A stretch of 64,000 nucleotides of DNA from Rodentibacter genomosp. 1 (GTDB lineage: Bacteria; Pseudomonadota; Gammaproteobacteria; Enterobacterales; Pasteurellaceae): assembly GCF_001999285.1 (NCBI RefSeq), contig NZ_MLHN01000014.1, positions 1 to 64,000 of the forward strand, written 5' to 3'. Shown piece after piece: positions 18,770 to 29,843 of the stretch (position 1 is its first letter; each line of letters begins with the position of its first letter). The translations under genes were made by a program, and so were the position numbers. Below the pieces are notes generated by a model, which worked only from the letters and a program-made list of their open reading frames with translations, was not told the origin of the DNA and ran no database searches.

Positions 18770-21547
18770 TTATTGGCGTAAAATTGCCTCAAAACGGGCG
18801 GGTTTAACTAGCACTTTTTTAGCAAGTGCCTCAATCTTAGGTTTACTTGCAAGTTGCTCTAAATGTTGATAGAGATAAATTGATTGCGGATCGCCTTGTT
18901 GCCAATAGCTCTCTTCAATTAAACTTGCCACCGAGACCAATGAGTCAAACTGACGTTTAATTTGTTGCTGTTGTTCCGCCTGTTTTTTGCGAAGCAAAGT
19001 TTCATCAATGCCTTGTTCAATGATCTCATCTAAAATTTGATGGGTTAATTTAATCAGTTCATCTGCTCTCTCCGGCGCACAACTAAATTCAATTTTTCCC
19101 TCAATTTGCGGCATATAAGGTTCTTGACTAAACCAACTATTCACGGAATAAATACCCGATGCTTTTTCCCTCAACACAAGGCGTAGTTTTTCTTGCACGA
19201 TATCGCCAAGAATGTCTAAGGCGTATTTTTGTTCTGCTTGCCATTGGTTTTCTGCAGTAAGATAAATTTCCACATCCGCTCGTGGTTCACTTAATCCTCT
19301 CATTGAGAATGTTTTGTTCGGTGTATGGATAGGGGTAGGTTGATAAACCCGAGATTGTGTTTTCACTTCAACCGTTGCCAAATATTGTTTTGCTAATTTT
19401 TCAACATCATCTCGTGAAATATCACCAATAATGAAATAAGTGAAATCCGTTTTATCTAAGATCTTCTCTTGATAAATTTGGCTTAATTGTGCCGTAGTAA
19501 AACCCAATAATTCCGCTTGATTTTGAGTATATGCGGTGGCGATATTCGGTTGGCGTAAACGGGAAACCGCCTGCATAAATTTGGTTTCCACATCAATTTG
19601 TTTGAAATAATCTTGCGTTTCCCGGCGATATTTTTGTAGTGCGCTGTCTGAAATCGGCGCGGATTGGAGTTTTAAACGAAACAGCGTGAGTAAATTCTCC
19701 AAATCCTGTGATTTCCCTACACCGGTGAAACCTTGCTTATCATCATCAATCACTGTTGCCAACACAAGGGGATTTTGCCCAAAAAGATGATTGATATCCG
19801 AAGAGGCAAGTTCACCTACACCGGTATCATCTACCAAAATAGTCGCCGTGCGTAATAGATGATAATCTTGATTCGGAACGGTGCGTAATCCACCACTTGT
19901 TACCGCTCTAAAATGCACTTGATTTGGTGTTTTATCGCTGTAATGATAAATCAGTTTTGCCCCGTTACTTAGGCGATATTCATCAATATTGCCTTTATCC
20001 CAATGTTTTTCCAACACCAATGCACCGCCCTCAGAAGCAAAGTGCGGTCGTTTTGCTTTGTGTTTTTCGTTTTGCCAAGGGTTTTGGGTTTGACGCAGGA
20101 TTTGTTCCCAAAGCTGTTCAATATCTGTGGCATTAAATGGGAGTTTTTGTTCCGGTAGCGGCTGGGTCACCAATAATAATTTGGCTTTTAATGCCAGCAT
20201 CTTATTAAAGGTTTCATTAATATCGCTGAGTTTGATTTCAGTTAAAAAACGGCGATTTAGTTTGTAGCGGTCTTTGGCATTTAACGTGATTTGATGGTTG
20301 GCCGCAACAGCAATCAACTCATCAGCAATTTTTAAACTGCCGCTACGAATCTCTTTTTGTTTTTCATTGAGGCGGTGAAGTCTTGTGATTTCCTCATTGA
20401 GTTCCTCCGGGGTAAAGCCGTGTTGCCTAATTTCAGCTATAAAGGTAAAAAGTGCGGTAATATTTTTTAAATAATGCGTATTGAATAATTGCAATGAAAA
20501 AACCGTTTGTAGGGTTTCTTTACCAAGATGAGAACGGTAAAAGTTGGCTGAATCCAACCAGTCGCCTTGACGTTCCTCCCATTTTTGCAAGCGTAAATTG
20601 ACTAAACGCGTAACAATTTGCTGAATGAGATCTTGTTTGTAGTCCGTCAGTGTTTCCTGTTGTTTATCCTCTTCAAAAAAACTGAGTTCCAATGCCGGAA
20701 TGTTTGTGCCTTGTTCGGCAACACTTGCCACCCGCCAATGGTTTATTAGTGGAATGGAAAAATTAATTTTATCAAGGGGTGTTTGTAAGCGTGGATCAGA
20801 TTGCGCTAAGGCGTTATTCAGCAAGGTTTTGACTTCATTGGGGTCAATATCCCCCACCACGATCACCGACATATTATCCGGTCGATACCATTTATAATAA
20901 AAATCCGCCACTCGATCACGGTAAATATGGCGAATAATCTTCATATCGCCAATGGGATCACGTAATACATAGCGTGATCCCACCATTTCTATAGCACTTT
21001 TTTTATCGCCGAGACGCAACATCGGGCTTAATCGGCGACGCCATTCTTCTTCAACCACACCACGCTCACCGTCAAGGTCTTTCGGCAAAATAGTGAGATG
21101 ATTCATCCATTGATTGATGACATCAAAGGCAAGAGATAGCTTTTGCGGGCTGTTATCGTCCAGATTTAGGGTATAAACGGTATTTTCAAAATCGGTGAAG
21201 GCATTGATATCACGGGCAAACTTCATGCCTAACTTTTCCAATGCAGTAATGATGGTATTTTCGGGATATTTTTTCGAACCGTTAAAAGCCATATGCTCCA
21301 CTAAATGGGCGATACCTTTTTGATCGTCATCCTCGTGCATTGAACCGGCATTCACCACTAAACGAAGATACACCCGATTTTTAGGCTCGCTGTTGTGCAA
21401 AATATAATATTGCAGTCCATTAGCCAACTTACCCTGTTTAATATCGGGATCGAAAGGCAATGTGTCGGCATCTGCTTTGTTTTGACAGGCGATAAGCCCG
21501 CCCAAAGTACAAAGTAGTAAAAAAAGTGCGGTTAGTTTTTTCATCAT
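18770..21547 (-). CDS. pqqL: M16-family zinc peptidase, PqqL-like lipoprotein
   Basis: A 925-residue periplasmic zinc protease. The N-terminus looks like a lipoprotein signal (LTALFLLLCTLGGLIAC). The inverzincin motif HLVEH sits near residue 85 in GIAHLVEHMAFNGSKKYPEN, with the distal Glu in the following helix (GVVEEEW near 145). Four M16-type domains in one chain is the PqqL/FusC layout. The gene follows a Fur-controlled TonB receptor on the same strand, 68 bases away. In other Gram-negatives such pairs import a host protein and cut it to free iron; that role is inferred here. USS copies lie inside the gene. Confidence 0.88.
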   Translation of the reverse strand: MMKKLTALFLLLCTLGGLIACQNKADADTLPFDPDIKQGKLANGLQYYILHNSEPKNRVYLRLVVNAGSMHEDDDQKGIAHLVEHMAFNGSKKYPENTIITALEKLGMKFARDINAFTDFENTVYTLNLDDNSPQKLSLAFDVINQWMNHLTILPKDLDGERGVVEEEWRRRLSPMLRLGDKKSAIEMVGSRYVLRDPIGDMKIIRHIYRDRVADFYYKWYRPDNMSVIVVGDIDPNEVKTLLNNALAQSDPRLQTPLDKINFSIPLINHWRVASVAEQGTNIPALELSFFEEDKQQETLTDYKQDLIQQIVTRLVNLRLQKWEERQGDWLDSANFYRSHLGKETLQTVFSLQLFNTHYLKNITALFTFIAEIRQHGFTPEELNEEITRLHRLNEKQKEIRSGSLKIADELIAVAANHQITLNAKDRYKLNRRFLTEIKLSDINETFNKMLALKAKLLLVTQPLPEQKLPFNATDIEQLWEQILRQTQNPWQNEKHKAKRPHFASEGGALVLEKHWDKGNIDEYRLSNGAKLIYHYSDKTPNQVHFRAVTSGGLRTVPNQDYHLLRTATILVDDTGVGELASSDINHLFGQNPLVLATVIDDDKQGFTGVGKSQDLENLLTLFRLKLQSAPISDSALQKYRRETQDYFKQIDVETKFMQAVSRLRQPNIATAYTQNQAELLGFTTAQLSQIYQEKILDKTDFTYFIIGDISRDDVEKLAKQYLATVEVKTQSRVYQPTPIHTPNKTFSMRGLSEPRADVEIYLTAENQWQAEQKYALDILGDIVQEKLRLVLREKASGIYSVNSWFSQEPYMPQIEGKIEFSCAPERADELIKLTHQILDEIIEQGIDETLLRKKQAEQQQQIKRQFDSLVSVASLIEESYWQQGDPQSIYLYQHLEQLASKPKIEALAKKVLVKPARFEAILRQ

Positions 21548-21615
21548 TTTTGCTTAAATATAAAAAAAGAAAATCTACGCCAATTCACATTAGCGTAGAA
21601 AGAATCAACATTAAC

Positions 21616-23979
21616 TTAAAATTTGTAGCCGACTTCCAACCAAAATTCACGACCGGGCGTGTAGATACCGTATTCATCATTCGTTGAAATGGCTCTAACG
21701 GTTTTGGATTTACGGGTTTGATTAAGTACGTTTAGGATATCAACCTGTAAATAAACACTGTGATTACCAGTAATTGTCGGTTGCCAACGAATGCTGGAAT
21801 CCCACTGAGTATGGCGACCATAATGGTATGAGCGGTAACGGGAAATATCATCGTCAAAATTACTATCCAGTAATTCGTAGCTGCGAATCGGGGCTTTCAT
21901 ATAAACTTTATTTGACCAAGTAATATGGTAATCCGGAATCGTCATATCCACACCCAATCGGGCAATCCAATCTTCCGTAGAGCTATTAGCTTTATTTAGC
22001 ATATTGCGGCGGGTCATTAATTTACCATCAAGATAAACGGTCTCATTTGGATCAAGCTCTCGACCAATATCGGCACGTTTTGTGTTCAGCCAATCAAAGC
22101 CTAATGAACCTGTCCAGTAGGTATTTCCCCATTTCCAAGGTTCAATGTTATTGACTTGGAATGTATAAATATCCACGCTGAAATCACTGCCATTATGATA
22201 GGAATTTACTCGGTTGGCGTCGCGTTTTAATAGAATCCGATTTTTATTCTGGCGGTGAATGTAATTCAATTTAAATGCTAAATTGCCGAATTCTTGCTCT
22301 ATTCCCAAACTGACTTCATCGGCATAAGGCGTTTTTAGTGAATTGAATGCTTGATATTCACGGCTGGTATCACGGTTGATTTTTAAAATTTCATTGGTCA
22401 GTTTTAATGACGCGAAAGAGCGGCCGTAATAACGGTTCAATCCTAATGTTAAACCGGTTTCTTCCCAAGGTTTATAGCGAGCCACAAAACGTGGGGCGAT
22501 ATTATTGTTTTGTAAATAATCATCCCTTTCGATACGTACTCCGGGGCGAAATTCCAATTTTTTCCAAGAGATTAAATCTTCCGCATAAAAGACAAAGTTT
22601 TGATAACGGGTTTTAGCACGACCGCTATAAGTGATACTGGTGCTTTCCGATGGATAAAACGGAGATTGAACAATCAGTTTTTGGCGAACATCTTGAGGTC
22701 GGTGGAATTTATAATGTGTTGCCTGATAAATACCACCAACGGAAATAGAATGGCGACTTGTGCCTAAATCAAAAGGATCAACGGCAAATTCCGTTGAGAA
22801 ATGAAGATTATCTTGTGTCAGAGAACTGTTACCATAACCGCCTTTTTCATAATCGTAAAACTGCTCATCATTTTCATCAAAAACAGAAACTGTTTCTACA
22901 TTGGCAGAAGAGGATTTTCGTCTATCGTTGAAACGATCATAAGCAAGGGTATTTGTCCAAACGCCAGAATCAAATGAATGCACCCATGCCAATGTCGTGC
23001 CGAAGGCTTGGTGATAGTCGCTAACATCGCTATCAATATTGGTCGTGTAATATTTTTGTTCTTTATAATTGGAATAACGGAATCCTAGTTCAAAACGATC
23101 TTTTTCACTTGCCGCTAAGTTGAAATTCAGCAATAAATTATCGGAATTGCGTAGGTGATTTTGTTTATTTAGTTTGGCTTCGGTATCGTATCCGATGAGT
23201 CGATTTTGTTGGATACGGGAATGACGTTTACTGTAACCCAGCACCATACCTAAATTATCAGTTAAGCCTTTTTCCAAAACGATGTTGAATGTTTGCTTGC
23301 GATATTTAGGCTGAAATTCGGCAACACCGGCGGCATCAGGTCTGATTTTATCCAATAAATTTTGTGCCGAATTATCGACATTCATTTTTGCCCAGCCGGA
23401 ATTTGTCGTGCGATATTTGAGTGAAACACTATCTTTACCATTATATTGTTTCGTTTTGGCGACCACTGCTCCCCCCATAAAGCCACCTAGACTGGCGGAA
23501 ATATTGCTGTCATGTACTTCAACTTTGGAAAGCATAGAAGCATCAAAGAAATAAGCCTGTGTATGGCTAATTCCCGGTAAGACTTGCATTGCACCGTCAA
23601 AGATTTCACTATCCACCGTTAAATCATTGTTTACATTGACATTGTCCACAAAATAAGCAGTTTGGTTTGCATCCGCACCATTAATTGAGATATTTTGCGG
23701 CTTAATTTCGCCACGTTGAAAACCGTCCTGATCGCTGTCTTCATAACGAATATGTGGGTTAGAGCGTAAATAATCGGTGATGTTGTTATTGCTTGTCGGC
23801 GTTTTTTCCATCTCTGCGGAAGTGAGCGTTTGAGTGGAGGAAAGTGATTTATTATGTTCTCCATATACCACAATTTCCGGTAGCATATTGGATTGATTGT
23901 CAGTGATTTTTTCTTCTGAAAATGTATTTGTAGCATACAAGGTCGCACAGATAAAAAGTGCGATTCTATTTTTATACAT
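21616..23979 (-). CDS. TonB-dependent outer membrane receptor
   Basis: A 787-residue receptor. It has a signal peptide ([16 protein letters not shown]), a TonB-box-like segment ([11 protein letters not shown] at about 32-42), a plug domain ([20 protein letters not shown], then [19 protein letters not shown]) and a long beta-barrel ending in FWLEVGYKF with terminal Phe. The cargo cannot be read off; the downstream PqqL-like protease suggests a protein ligand. aaggaat precedes the ATG, and a Fur box lies 27 bases upstream, so it should be induced by iron limitation. Confidence 0.92.
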   Translation of the reverse strand: MYKNRIALFICATLYATNTFSEEKITDNQSNMLPEIVVYGEHNKSLSSTQTLTSAEMEKTPTSNNNITDYLRSNPHIRYEDSDQDGFQRGEIKPQNISINGADANQTAYFVDNVNVNNDLTVDSEIFDGAMQVLPGISHTQAYFFDASMLSKVEVHDSNISASLGGFMGGAVVAKTKQYNGKDSVSLKYRTTNSGWAKMNVDNSAQNLLDKIRPDAAGVAEFQPKYRKQTFNIVLEKGLTDNLGMVLGYSKRHSRIQQNRLIGYDTEAKLNKQNHLRNSDNLLLNFNLAASEKDRFELGFRYSNYKEQKYYTTNIDSDVSDYHQAFGTTLAWVHSFDSGVWTNTLAYDRFNDRRKSSSANVETVSVFDENDEQFYDYEKGGYGNSSLTQDNLHFSTEFAVDPFDLGTSRHSISVGGIYQATHYKFHRPQDVRQKLIVQSPFYPSESTSITYSGRAKTRYQNFVFYAEDLISWKKLEFRPGVRIERDDYLQNNNIAPRFVARYKPWEETGLTLGLNRYYGRSFASLKLTNEILKINRDTSREYQAFNSLKTPYADEVSLGIEQEFGNLAFKLNYIHRQNKNRILLKRDANRVNSYHNGSDFSVDIYTFQVNNIEPWKWGNTYWTGSLGFDWLNTKRADIGRELDPNETVYLDGKLMTRRNMLNKANSSTEDWIARLGVDMTIPDYHITWSNKVYMKAPIRSYELLDSNFDDDISRYRSYHYGRHTQWDSSIRWQPTITGNHSVYLQVDILNVLNQTRKSKTVRAISTNDEYGIYTPGREFWLEVGYKF

Positions 23980-24005
23980 GGTATTCCTTAAAGCGAAATT
24001 AAATT

Positions 24006-24024
24006 GATAATGATTATCATATTA
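24006..24024. promoter_or_regulatory. Fur box upstream of the TonB receptor
   Basis: gataatgattatcatatta matches the Fur consensus (GATAATGATAATCATTATC) over its core; gataat-g-attatc is an exact 6-1-6 palindrome. It lies 27 bases before the receptor start codon, over its likely promoter. Confidence 0.85.
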
Positions 24025-24183
24025 TTTTGAGTAACAATGTAAAGAAAATATTGACTAACGAGAGAACGTTTGATTTTTTATTGTGCTTGAAGAAAGAAAG
24101 GGATAAAGGAATGAACAATATCTGATCATAAAACAATCAAAAGTAAAGGGTAGCATGGCAATGAAGTGATAATCTACTTTAAG

Positions 24184-24212
24184 ATAAAAAAATAAGGGGG
24201 AATTATCCCCCT
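24184..24212 (-). terminator. Rho-independent terminator of the MgtC-like gene
   Basis: aggggg (24195-24200) and ccccct (24207-24212) around aattat, followed on the minus strand by ttattttttta. It lies just past the stop codon at 24217. Confidence 0.85.
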
Positions 24213-24216
24213 AATC

Positions 24217-24936
24217 TTAATTTTCAAACAACTCCACGCTCAACACCCCTTCTTCCGTTTTTAATAGGGTGTAAATATCTTTAATCATCGTGCTATCAAT
24301 TGCAAAACATCGAATTTGTACACGAACTTCGTTATTAACCAAATCTTTGACCGAAAGATTTTCAATACGGTAATCGTTTTGAATTAACAAGTTAGTAATC
24401 ACAGCAAGAGAAGCCGATGAGCTGAGATGAATGATAATTTTAGTTTTCTTTTTACGACCTTTACGCCTTACTAAACGTTGCACCATCGGACTGAAACGCA
24501 CCGAAACCAAAATCATCACTGTTGCAATCAGCGCATCAAAAATAAAGCCTGCACCGGTTGCAATACCAATACCAGCGGCAGCCCAAATAATTGCAGCCGT
24601 TGTTAAGCCGGAAATGGCATCATTCTTTTTATGCAAAATAACGCCAGCGCCAAGAAAACCAATCCCGCTAATCACCTGTGCAGCAAGGCGCATTGGGTCG
24701 GTACGAATATTTTCTGAAACTTGCGCATAATGTTCCGCTGCTTGAATGGAAACCATGGTTAATACGCAAGTCGTAATCGCAATAATCGAACAGGTTTTGA
24801 TACCGACAGGTTTGTGTTTTAACTCACGTTCCAGACCAATAATGCTCCCCAAAAGCAAGGCTAAAAACATTTTTCCGAGGATAATCAAATGATGAGAACT
24901 TAAAAGTGCGGTCAAAATAAGCGGTGAATTTTCCAT
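24217..24936 (-). CDS. MgtC/SapB-family inner membrane protein
   Basis: A 239-residue membrane protein with about five hydrophobic helices. The family core is clear: LALLLGSIIGLERELKHKP, then RLAAQVISGIGFLGAGVIL and ISGLTTAAIIWAAAGIGI. The C-terminus (about 150-239) is a cytosolic ACT-like domain. MgtC homologues inhibit the F1Fo ATPase in pathogens and help growth at low Mg2+; the general family name is safe, that role is inference. It is single-gene with its own terminator. A uptake signal overlaps its 5' end. Confidence 0.88.
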   Translation of the reverse strand: MENSPLILTALLSSHHLIILGKMFLALLLGSIIGLERELKHKPVGIKTCSIIAITTCVLTMVSIQAAEHYAQVSENIRTDPMRLAAQVISGIGFLGAGVILHKKNDAISGLTTAAIIWAAAGIGIATGAGFIFDALIATVMILVSVRFSPMVQRLVRRKGRKKKTKIIIHLSSSASLAVITNLLIQNDYRIENLSVKDLVNNEVRVQIRCFAIDSTMIKDIYTLLKTEEGVLSVELFEN

Positions 24937-25093
24937 AATGTCATTATTCTTAATAAAATTGGGTAAAAATTCTAACGGGTTGAAAAATAAAATACAGCTA
25001 ATTTTACAATTTTTTTACCTTTAATTGATCGCCTTTCACATTGAAATTGAGTAGAATTAGACGCTTTAATATGGCTAAAGTCGAGATAAATTT

Positions 25094-26431
25094 ATGCAAA
25101 ATCCAACCGGAAATATTGGCTTCGTAAGTCTGGGTTGCCCCAAAAACTTGGTTGACTCCGAGCGAATTTTAACGGAGCTGCGAACAGACGGGTACAATAT
25201 TGTGCCAAGTTACGAAAATGTTGATTTGGTCATTGTCAATACTTGCGGTTTTATTGATAGTGCCGTGCAAGAGTCCTTGGAAGCTATTGGCGAAGCGCTG
25301 GAAGAAAATGGTCGGGTGATTGTAACCGGTTGCTTAGGCGCAAAAGAAGATCGTATTCGTGAAGTGCATCCTAAAGTGTTGGAAGTAACGGGCCCTCATA
25401 GTTATGAAGCCGTGATGGCACAAGTACACAAATATGTACCTAAGCCTTCTCATAACCCTTACACGAGCCTTGTCCCAAAGCAAGGGGTGAAACTCACACC
25501 AAAACATTATGCTTATTTGAAAATTTCTGAGGGCTGTGATCATCGTTGCACTTTTTGCATTATTCCTTCCATGCGTGGTGATTTGGAAAGTCGTTCCATC
25601 ACTCAAGTATTGGATGAAGCCAAACGTTTAGCCGAAGCCGGCGTGAAAGAGTTACTCGTTGTATCGCAAGATACCTCTGCTTATTCTATGGATTTAAAAC
25701 GCCAAGAAGGCGGAGTAAAAACATCATTTTGGAACGGAATGCCGATCAAAAATGATTTGATGACGCTCTGTAAGCAATTGGGAAAACTCGGCATTTGGGT
25801 GCGTTTGCATTATGTTTATCCATATCCCCACGTGGATGATTTAATTCCACTGATGGCAGAAGGCATATTACTACCTTATTTAGATATACCCTTACAGCAT
25901 GCCAGCCCAAAAATTCTCAAAGCAATGAAAAGACCGGGCAGTATTGACCGCACTTTAGAACGCATAAAAAAATGGCGTGAAATTTGTCCTGATTTAACCT
26001 TGCGTTCCACCTTTATTGTAGGTTTTCCGGGTGAAACCGAAGAAGATTTCCAATTACTACTTGATTTCTTAAAAGAAGCTCAACTTGACCGTGTAGGTTG
26101 CTTTAAGTTTAGTCCGGTAGAAGGTGCACCGGCAACGGAGATGGCAGATCAAATACCGGAAGAAATCAAAGAAGAACGCTACCATCGTTTTATGCAATTA
26201 CAACAAGAAATTTCAGCCGAGCGGTTAAAACAAAAAATAGGTAAAACCTTGGATGTGTTAGTCGATGAAATTGATGAAGAAGGAATTGTGGGACGTTCAA
26301 AAGCGGATGCACCGGAAATTGATGGCCTAGTTTATGTCGATAACCCAAACGGCATCAATGTGAAAGTCGGTGATGTCATTAAAGTCACCATTACCCAATC
26401 AGATGAATACGATCTGTGGGGAATCTGTTAA
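25094..26431 (+). CDS. rimO: Ribosomal protein S12 methylthiotransferase
   Basis: Radical-SAM enzyme that adds a methylthio group to the conserved Asp of ribosomal protein S12. In the 445-residue protein the auxiliary cluster cysteines are C15 (LGCPKN), C51 and C80. The radical SAM motif is C148, C152, C155 in [19 protein letters not shown]-terminal TRAM domain follows (about 375-445). The ATG at 25094 is followed by the family start [17 protein letters not shown]. The N-glycosyltransferase gene begins 20 bases after its stop, so the two are probably co-transcribed. Confidence 0.97.
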   Translation: MQNPTGNIGFVSLGCPKNLVDSERILTELRTDGYNIVPSYENVDLVIVNTCGFIDSAVQESLEAIGEALEENGRVIVTGCLGAKEDRIREVHPKVLEVTGPHSYEAVMAQVHKYVPKPSHNPYTSLVPKQGVKLTPKHYAYLKISEGCDHRCTFCIIPSMRGDLESRSITQVLDEAKRLAEAGVKELLVVSQDTSAYSMDLKRQEGGVKTSFWNGMPIKNDLMTLCKQLGKLGIWVRLHYVYPYPHVDDLIPLMAEGILLPYLDIPLQHASPKILKAMKRPGSIDRTLERIKKWREICPDLTLRSTFIVGFPGETEEDFQLLLDFLKEAQLDRVGCFKFSPVEGAPATEMADQIPEEIKEERYHRFMQLQQEISAERLKQKIGKTLDVLVDEIDEEGIVGRSKADAPEIDGLVYVDNPNGINVKVGDVIKVTITQSDEYDLWGIC

Positions 26432-26451
26432 AAATTGAGAAGGAGGGTAAA

Positions 26452-28449
26452 GTGTCTGAAGTGAAGAAACCGAGTGTACTGCGTTTTGAAAAAGAGGTCG
26501 CAGCTAAAAACTATGAAGCGGCTTGTGTCGAATTACTTGATATTCTGGGTAAAATTGACTCAAATTTTGGCGATATTCAAGATATTGAAATTGATTTTCC
26601 TCAGCAACTTGAGAACCTAACCAAAGAGAAAAATATCTACTTTTGCACTCGAATGGTTGTTGCCATCACTCAATTGTTTAGCGATCCTCAATTAGATATT
26701 TCCCCTTCCGGAGCACAACGTTTCTTTGTTTTACAACGTTGGTTAAATATGATTTTTGCTTCATCCCCTTTTGTTAACGCAGATCATATCTTACAAACCT
26801 ACAATCGTAATCCTACACCTCAAGATCCATTAAATATTCACTTAGATACATCAGAATTAGTTAAATTCTGTATTCTCTATTTACCTGAATCAAATGTTCA
26901 TCTTAATTTGGATGCATTATGGAATCTTGATCCTGAGCTTTGTGCCTCACTGTGTTTTGCATTACAGTCACCTCGTTTTATTGGTACAGAACAATCGTTT
27001 GGTAAACGTGCAACCCTCTTGCAATGGTTCCCTGAAAAATTAGCGCAGATTGAAAATCTAAACAATCTTCCTAGTGGTATTTCTCATGATGTCTATATGC
27101 ATTGTAGTTATGACGTAGCCGCCAATAAACATAATGTTAAGCACGCATTAAATCAAGTTATCCGCCGTCATCTTATCGCTTCAGGTTGGACAGACCGAGA
27201 TGTAACAAAATTAGGTGAGCGTAACGGTAAACCGGTAATGATTGTTCTCTTAGAACATTTCCACTCCGCCCATTCAATTTATCGAACCCACTCGACCTCT
27301 ATGCAAGCGGCACGTGAGCGTTTCCATCTAATTGGAATCGGTGGCAGTGCCGTAGATGATGCCGGTCGTGCCGTCTTTGATGAATTTCACTTAATTGAAG
27401 GCAATTCCATTATCGAAAAACTCACGTTTTTAAAAACTATTTGTGAAGAAAATGGCGCATCGGTATTTTATATGCCAAGTATCGGAATGGATCTCACCAC
27501 TATTTTTGCCAGCAACACCCGCCTTGCGCCTATTCAAGTCATTGCATTAGGTCACCCTGCGACTACCCATTCAGATTTTATTGAATATGTGATTGTTGAA
27601 GATGACTATGTGGGATCAGAAGAATGTTTCAGCGAAACGTTGTTACGTTTACCAAAAGATGCGCTTCCTTATGTGCCATCAGCCCTCGCACCACAGAATA
27701 TAGAATATCGCTTACGCACTCATCCGGAAGTCGTGAATATCGGAATAGCCTCTACAACAATGAAATTGAATCCTTATTTCTTGGAGGCATTAAAAGCCAT
27801 TCGTGATCGTGCTAAAGTGAAAGTTCACTTCCACTTTGCATTAGGGCAATCTAGCGGCATCACTCACCCTTATGTTGAGCGTTTTATTAAATCTTATTTA
27901 GGTGACGATGCCACCGCTCACGCTCACTCGCCTTACCATCAGTATCTTCAGGTTTTGTATCACTGCGATATGATGGTAAACCCATTCCCATTTGGGAATA
28001 CAAACGGCATTATTGATATGGTGACCCTTGGTTTGGTGGGAATTTGTAAAACCGGGCCTGAAGTGCATGAACATATTGATGAAGGCTTATTTAAACGTTT
28101 AGGTTTACCTGAATGGCTCATTGCCAATACCGTCGATGAATATGTAGAAAGAGCGATTCGTTTAGCAGAAAACCATGAAGAACGTCTGGCTTTACGCCGT
28201 CATATTATTGAAAATAACGGTTTGCAAACCCTCTTTACTGGCGATCCAAGCCCAATGGGTAAAATCTTACTGGAAAAACTTAACGAGTGGAAAGCAGAAC
28301 ATTTGAGCGAAAAGCCAAAGCAAAATGCTACAGTAAAAAAATCGGTAGACAAAAAAGCCGAAACCTCTAAAACCGGCGTGAAAAAAAGTGCGGTCAAATC
28401 TAAGGCTAAATCTACGGCGAAAAAAACCACGAGAAAAACTGAAAAATAG
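26452..28449 (+). CDS. HMW1C-type N-glycosyltransferase (GT41) with a lysine-rich C-terminal tail
   Basis: Cytoplasmic enzyme that transfers hexose (usually glucose) from UDP- or GDP-sugars to Asn in N-X-S/T sequons of adhesins and other surface proteins. The GTG start is chosen because aggaggg lies just upstream; an upstream ATG at 26416 overlaps rimO and lacks a ribosome site. The 665-residue protein closely resembles the Actinobacillus NGT, e.g. YFCTRMVVAITQLFSDP, FILYLPESNV-like text, HCSYDVAANKH, MIVLLEHFHSAHSIYRTHS and CDMMVNPFPFGNTNGIIDM. It then extends about 48 residues as a Lys/Ala/Ser/Thr tail rich in basic residues. The rimO link recalls A. pleuropneumoniae, but no second glucosyltransferase follows here. 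Confidence 0.93.
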   Translation: MSEVKKPSVLRFEKEVAAKNYEAACVELLDILGKIDSNFGDIQDIEIDFPQQLENLTKEKNIYFCTRMVVAITQLFSDPQLDISPSGAQRFFVLQRWLNMIFASSPFVNADHILQTYNRNPTPQDPLNIHLDTSELVKFCILYLPESNVHLNLDALWNLDPELCASLCFALQSPRFIGTEQSFGKRATLLQWFPEKLAQIENLNNLPSGISHDVYMHCSYDVAANKHNVKHALNQVIRRHLIASGWTDRDVTKLGERNGKPVMIVLLEHFHSAHSIYRTHSTSMQAARERFHLIGIGGSAVDDAGRAVFDEFHLIEGNSIIEKLTFLKTICEENGASVFYMPSIGMDLTTIFASNTRLAPIQVIALGHPATTHSDFIEYVIVEDDYVGSEECFSETLLRLPKDALPYVPSALAPQNIEYRLRTHPEVVNIGIASTTMKLNPYFLEALKAIRDRAKVKVHFHFALGQSSGITHPYVERFIKSYLGDDATAHAHSPYHQYLQVLYHCDMMVNPFPFGNTNGIIDMVTLGLVGICKTGPEVHEHIDEGLFKRLGLPEWLIANTVDEYVERAIRLAENHEERLALRRHIIENNGLQTLFTGDPSPMGKILLEKLNEWKAEHLSEKPKQNATVKKSVDKKAETSKTGVKKSAVKSKAKSTAKKTTRKTEK

Positions 28450-28451
28450 CT

Positions 28452-28476
28452 AAAAATCCCCGAAAGGGGATTTTTT
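28452..28476 (+). terminator. Rho-independent terminator of the rimO/glycosyltransferase unit
   Basis: aaaaatcccc-gaaa-ggggatttttt, directly after the stop codon. Confidence 0.93.
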
Positions 28477-28598
28477 ATTGATAACAATTAATCCACTCAT
28501 AAATTTATTGCTCTCCATCATAAAAATACTTGATTTTGACCGCACTATCTTGTAATTAATAAACCCATTCAAACACAACATTAACAAAGGAAAAAACT

Positions 28599-29714
28599 AT
28601 GAAAAACGTTGGTTTTATTGGATGGCGCGGAATGGTCGGTTCCGTATTAATGGATCGAATGGTGCAAGAAAATGATTTTGCAAACATCAACCCTATTTTC
28701 TTCACCACTTCACAAGCAGGGCAAAAAGCACCTGTTTTTGCCGGCAAAGACGCAGGTGAACTCAAAAATGCCTTCGATATTGATGAACTCAAAAAATTAG
28801 ATATTATCGTTACCTGTCAGGGGGGGGATTACACTAACGAGGTCTATCCGAAATTAAAAGCAACCGGTTGGAACGGCTACTGGGTGGATGCGGCTTCCGC
28901 ATTGCGTATGGAAAAAGATGCCATTATCGTGCTTGATCCGGTCAATCAAAATGTAATTGACGAAGGCTTAAAAAACGGCATTAAAACCTTTGTGGGGGGG
29001 AACTGTACCGTCAGTCTTATGCTGATGGCAATCGGTGGGTTATTTGAGCGTGATTTAGTGGAATGGGTCTCGGTGGCAACCTACCAAGCCGCGTCAGGTG
29101 CCGGTGCAAAAAATATGCGTGAATTGCTTTCCCAAATGGGCTTATTGCGTGATGCGGTGAAAGAGGAATTAGCTAACCCGGCATCTTCTATTTTAGATAT
29201 TGAACGTAAAGTTACTGCAGAAATGCGTTCTGCCGATTTCCCAACAGAAAACTTTGGGGCAGCATTGGGCGGTAGCCTTATCCCTTGGATCGACAAACTG
29301 TTACTGGAAACCGGACAAACTAAAGAAGAATGGAAAGGCTATGCCGAAACCAACAAAATTCTTGGCTTAAGTGACAACCCAATTCCTGTTGATGGCTTAT
29401 GTGTACGTATTGGTGCATTACGTTGCCACAGCCAAGCCTTCACCATCAAATTGAAAAAAGATTTACCATTAGCGGAAATTGAGCAAATCATTGCCTCACA
29501 CAATGAATGGGTGAAAGTGATTCCAAACGACAAAGAAACAACCTTAAAAGAATTAACGCCGGCGAAAGTAACAGGCACATTAAGTGTACCAGTCGGACGT
29601 TTACGCAAACTCGCCATGGGTGGCGAATACCTCTCTGCCTTCACCGTAGGCGACCAACTCCTATGGGGTGCTGCTGAGCCGGTTCGCCGTATTTTGAAAC
29701 AGTTGGTGATGTGA
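28599..29714 (+). CDS. asd: Aspartate-semialdehyde dehydrogenase
   Basis: Reduces aspartyl phosphate with NADPH to aspartate semialdehyde, feeding lysine/DAP, threonine and methionine synthesis. The 371 residues have the Gram-negative Asd pattern: NADP-binding [17 protein letters not shown] at residues 5-21, the catalytic Cys C136 in [12 protein letters not shown], and the substrate-binding block [16 protein letters not shown]. The ribosome site aaagga is before the ATG. It stands alone, with hairpins on both sides. Confidence 0.98.
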   Translation: MKNVGFIGWRGMVGSVLMDRMVQENDFANINPIFFTTSQAGQKAPVFAGKDAGELKNAFDIDELKKLDIIVTCQGGDYTNEVYPKLKATGWNGYWVDAASALRMEKDAIIVLDPVNQNVIDEGLKNGIKTFVGGNCTVSLMLMAIGGLFERDLVEWVSVATYQAASGAGAKNMRELLSQMGLLRDAVKEELANPASSILDIERKVTAEMRSADFPTENFGAALGGSLIPWIDKLLLETGQTKEEWKGYAETNKILGLSDNPIPVDGLCVRIGALRCHSQAFTIKLKKDLPLAEIEQIIASHNEWVKVIPNDKETTLKELTPAKVTGTLSVPVGRLRKLAMGGEYLSAFTVGDQLLWGAAEPVRRILKQLVM

Positions 29715-29737
29715 TGTAATCTTCCCTCACGAATGTA

Positions 29738-29776
29738 AAAACGGTCGGTTGTTTACCCGAAAACAGCCGACCGTTT
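29738..29776. terminator. Bidirectional hairpin between asd and the Sel1 gene
   Basis: aaacggtcggttgttt pairs with aaacagccgaccgttt (one G-U); the + side is T-rich. It serves asd and probably also the convergent Sel1-repeat gene. Confidence 0.8.
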
Positions 29777-29777
29777 A

Positions 29778-29843
29778 TTATTTTCTCGTTATTTATTCAT
29801 TTGTTTTTCATTATTTTCTCGTTATTTATTCATTTGTTTTTCA
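29778..29843. repeat. 33-base tandem duplication over a gene end
   Basis: The unit at 29778-29810 is repeated exactly at 29811-29843. On the minus strand it encodes NEKQMNK, the stop codon and a few more bases, so the last codons and stop of the Sel1 gene are duplicated. Confidence 0.9.
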
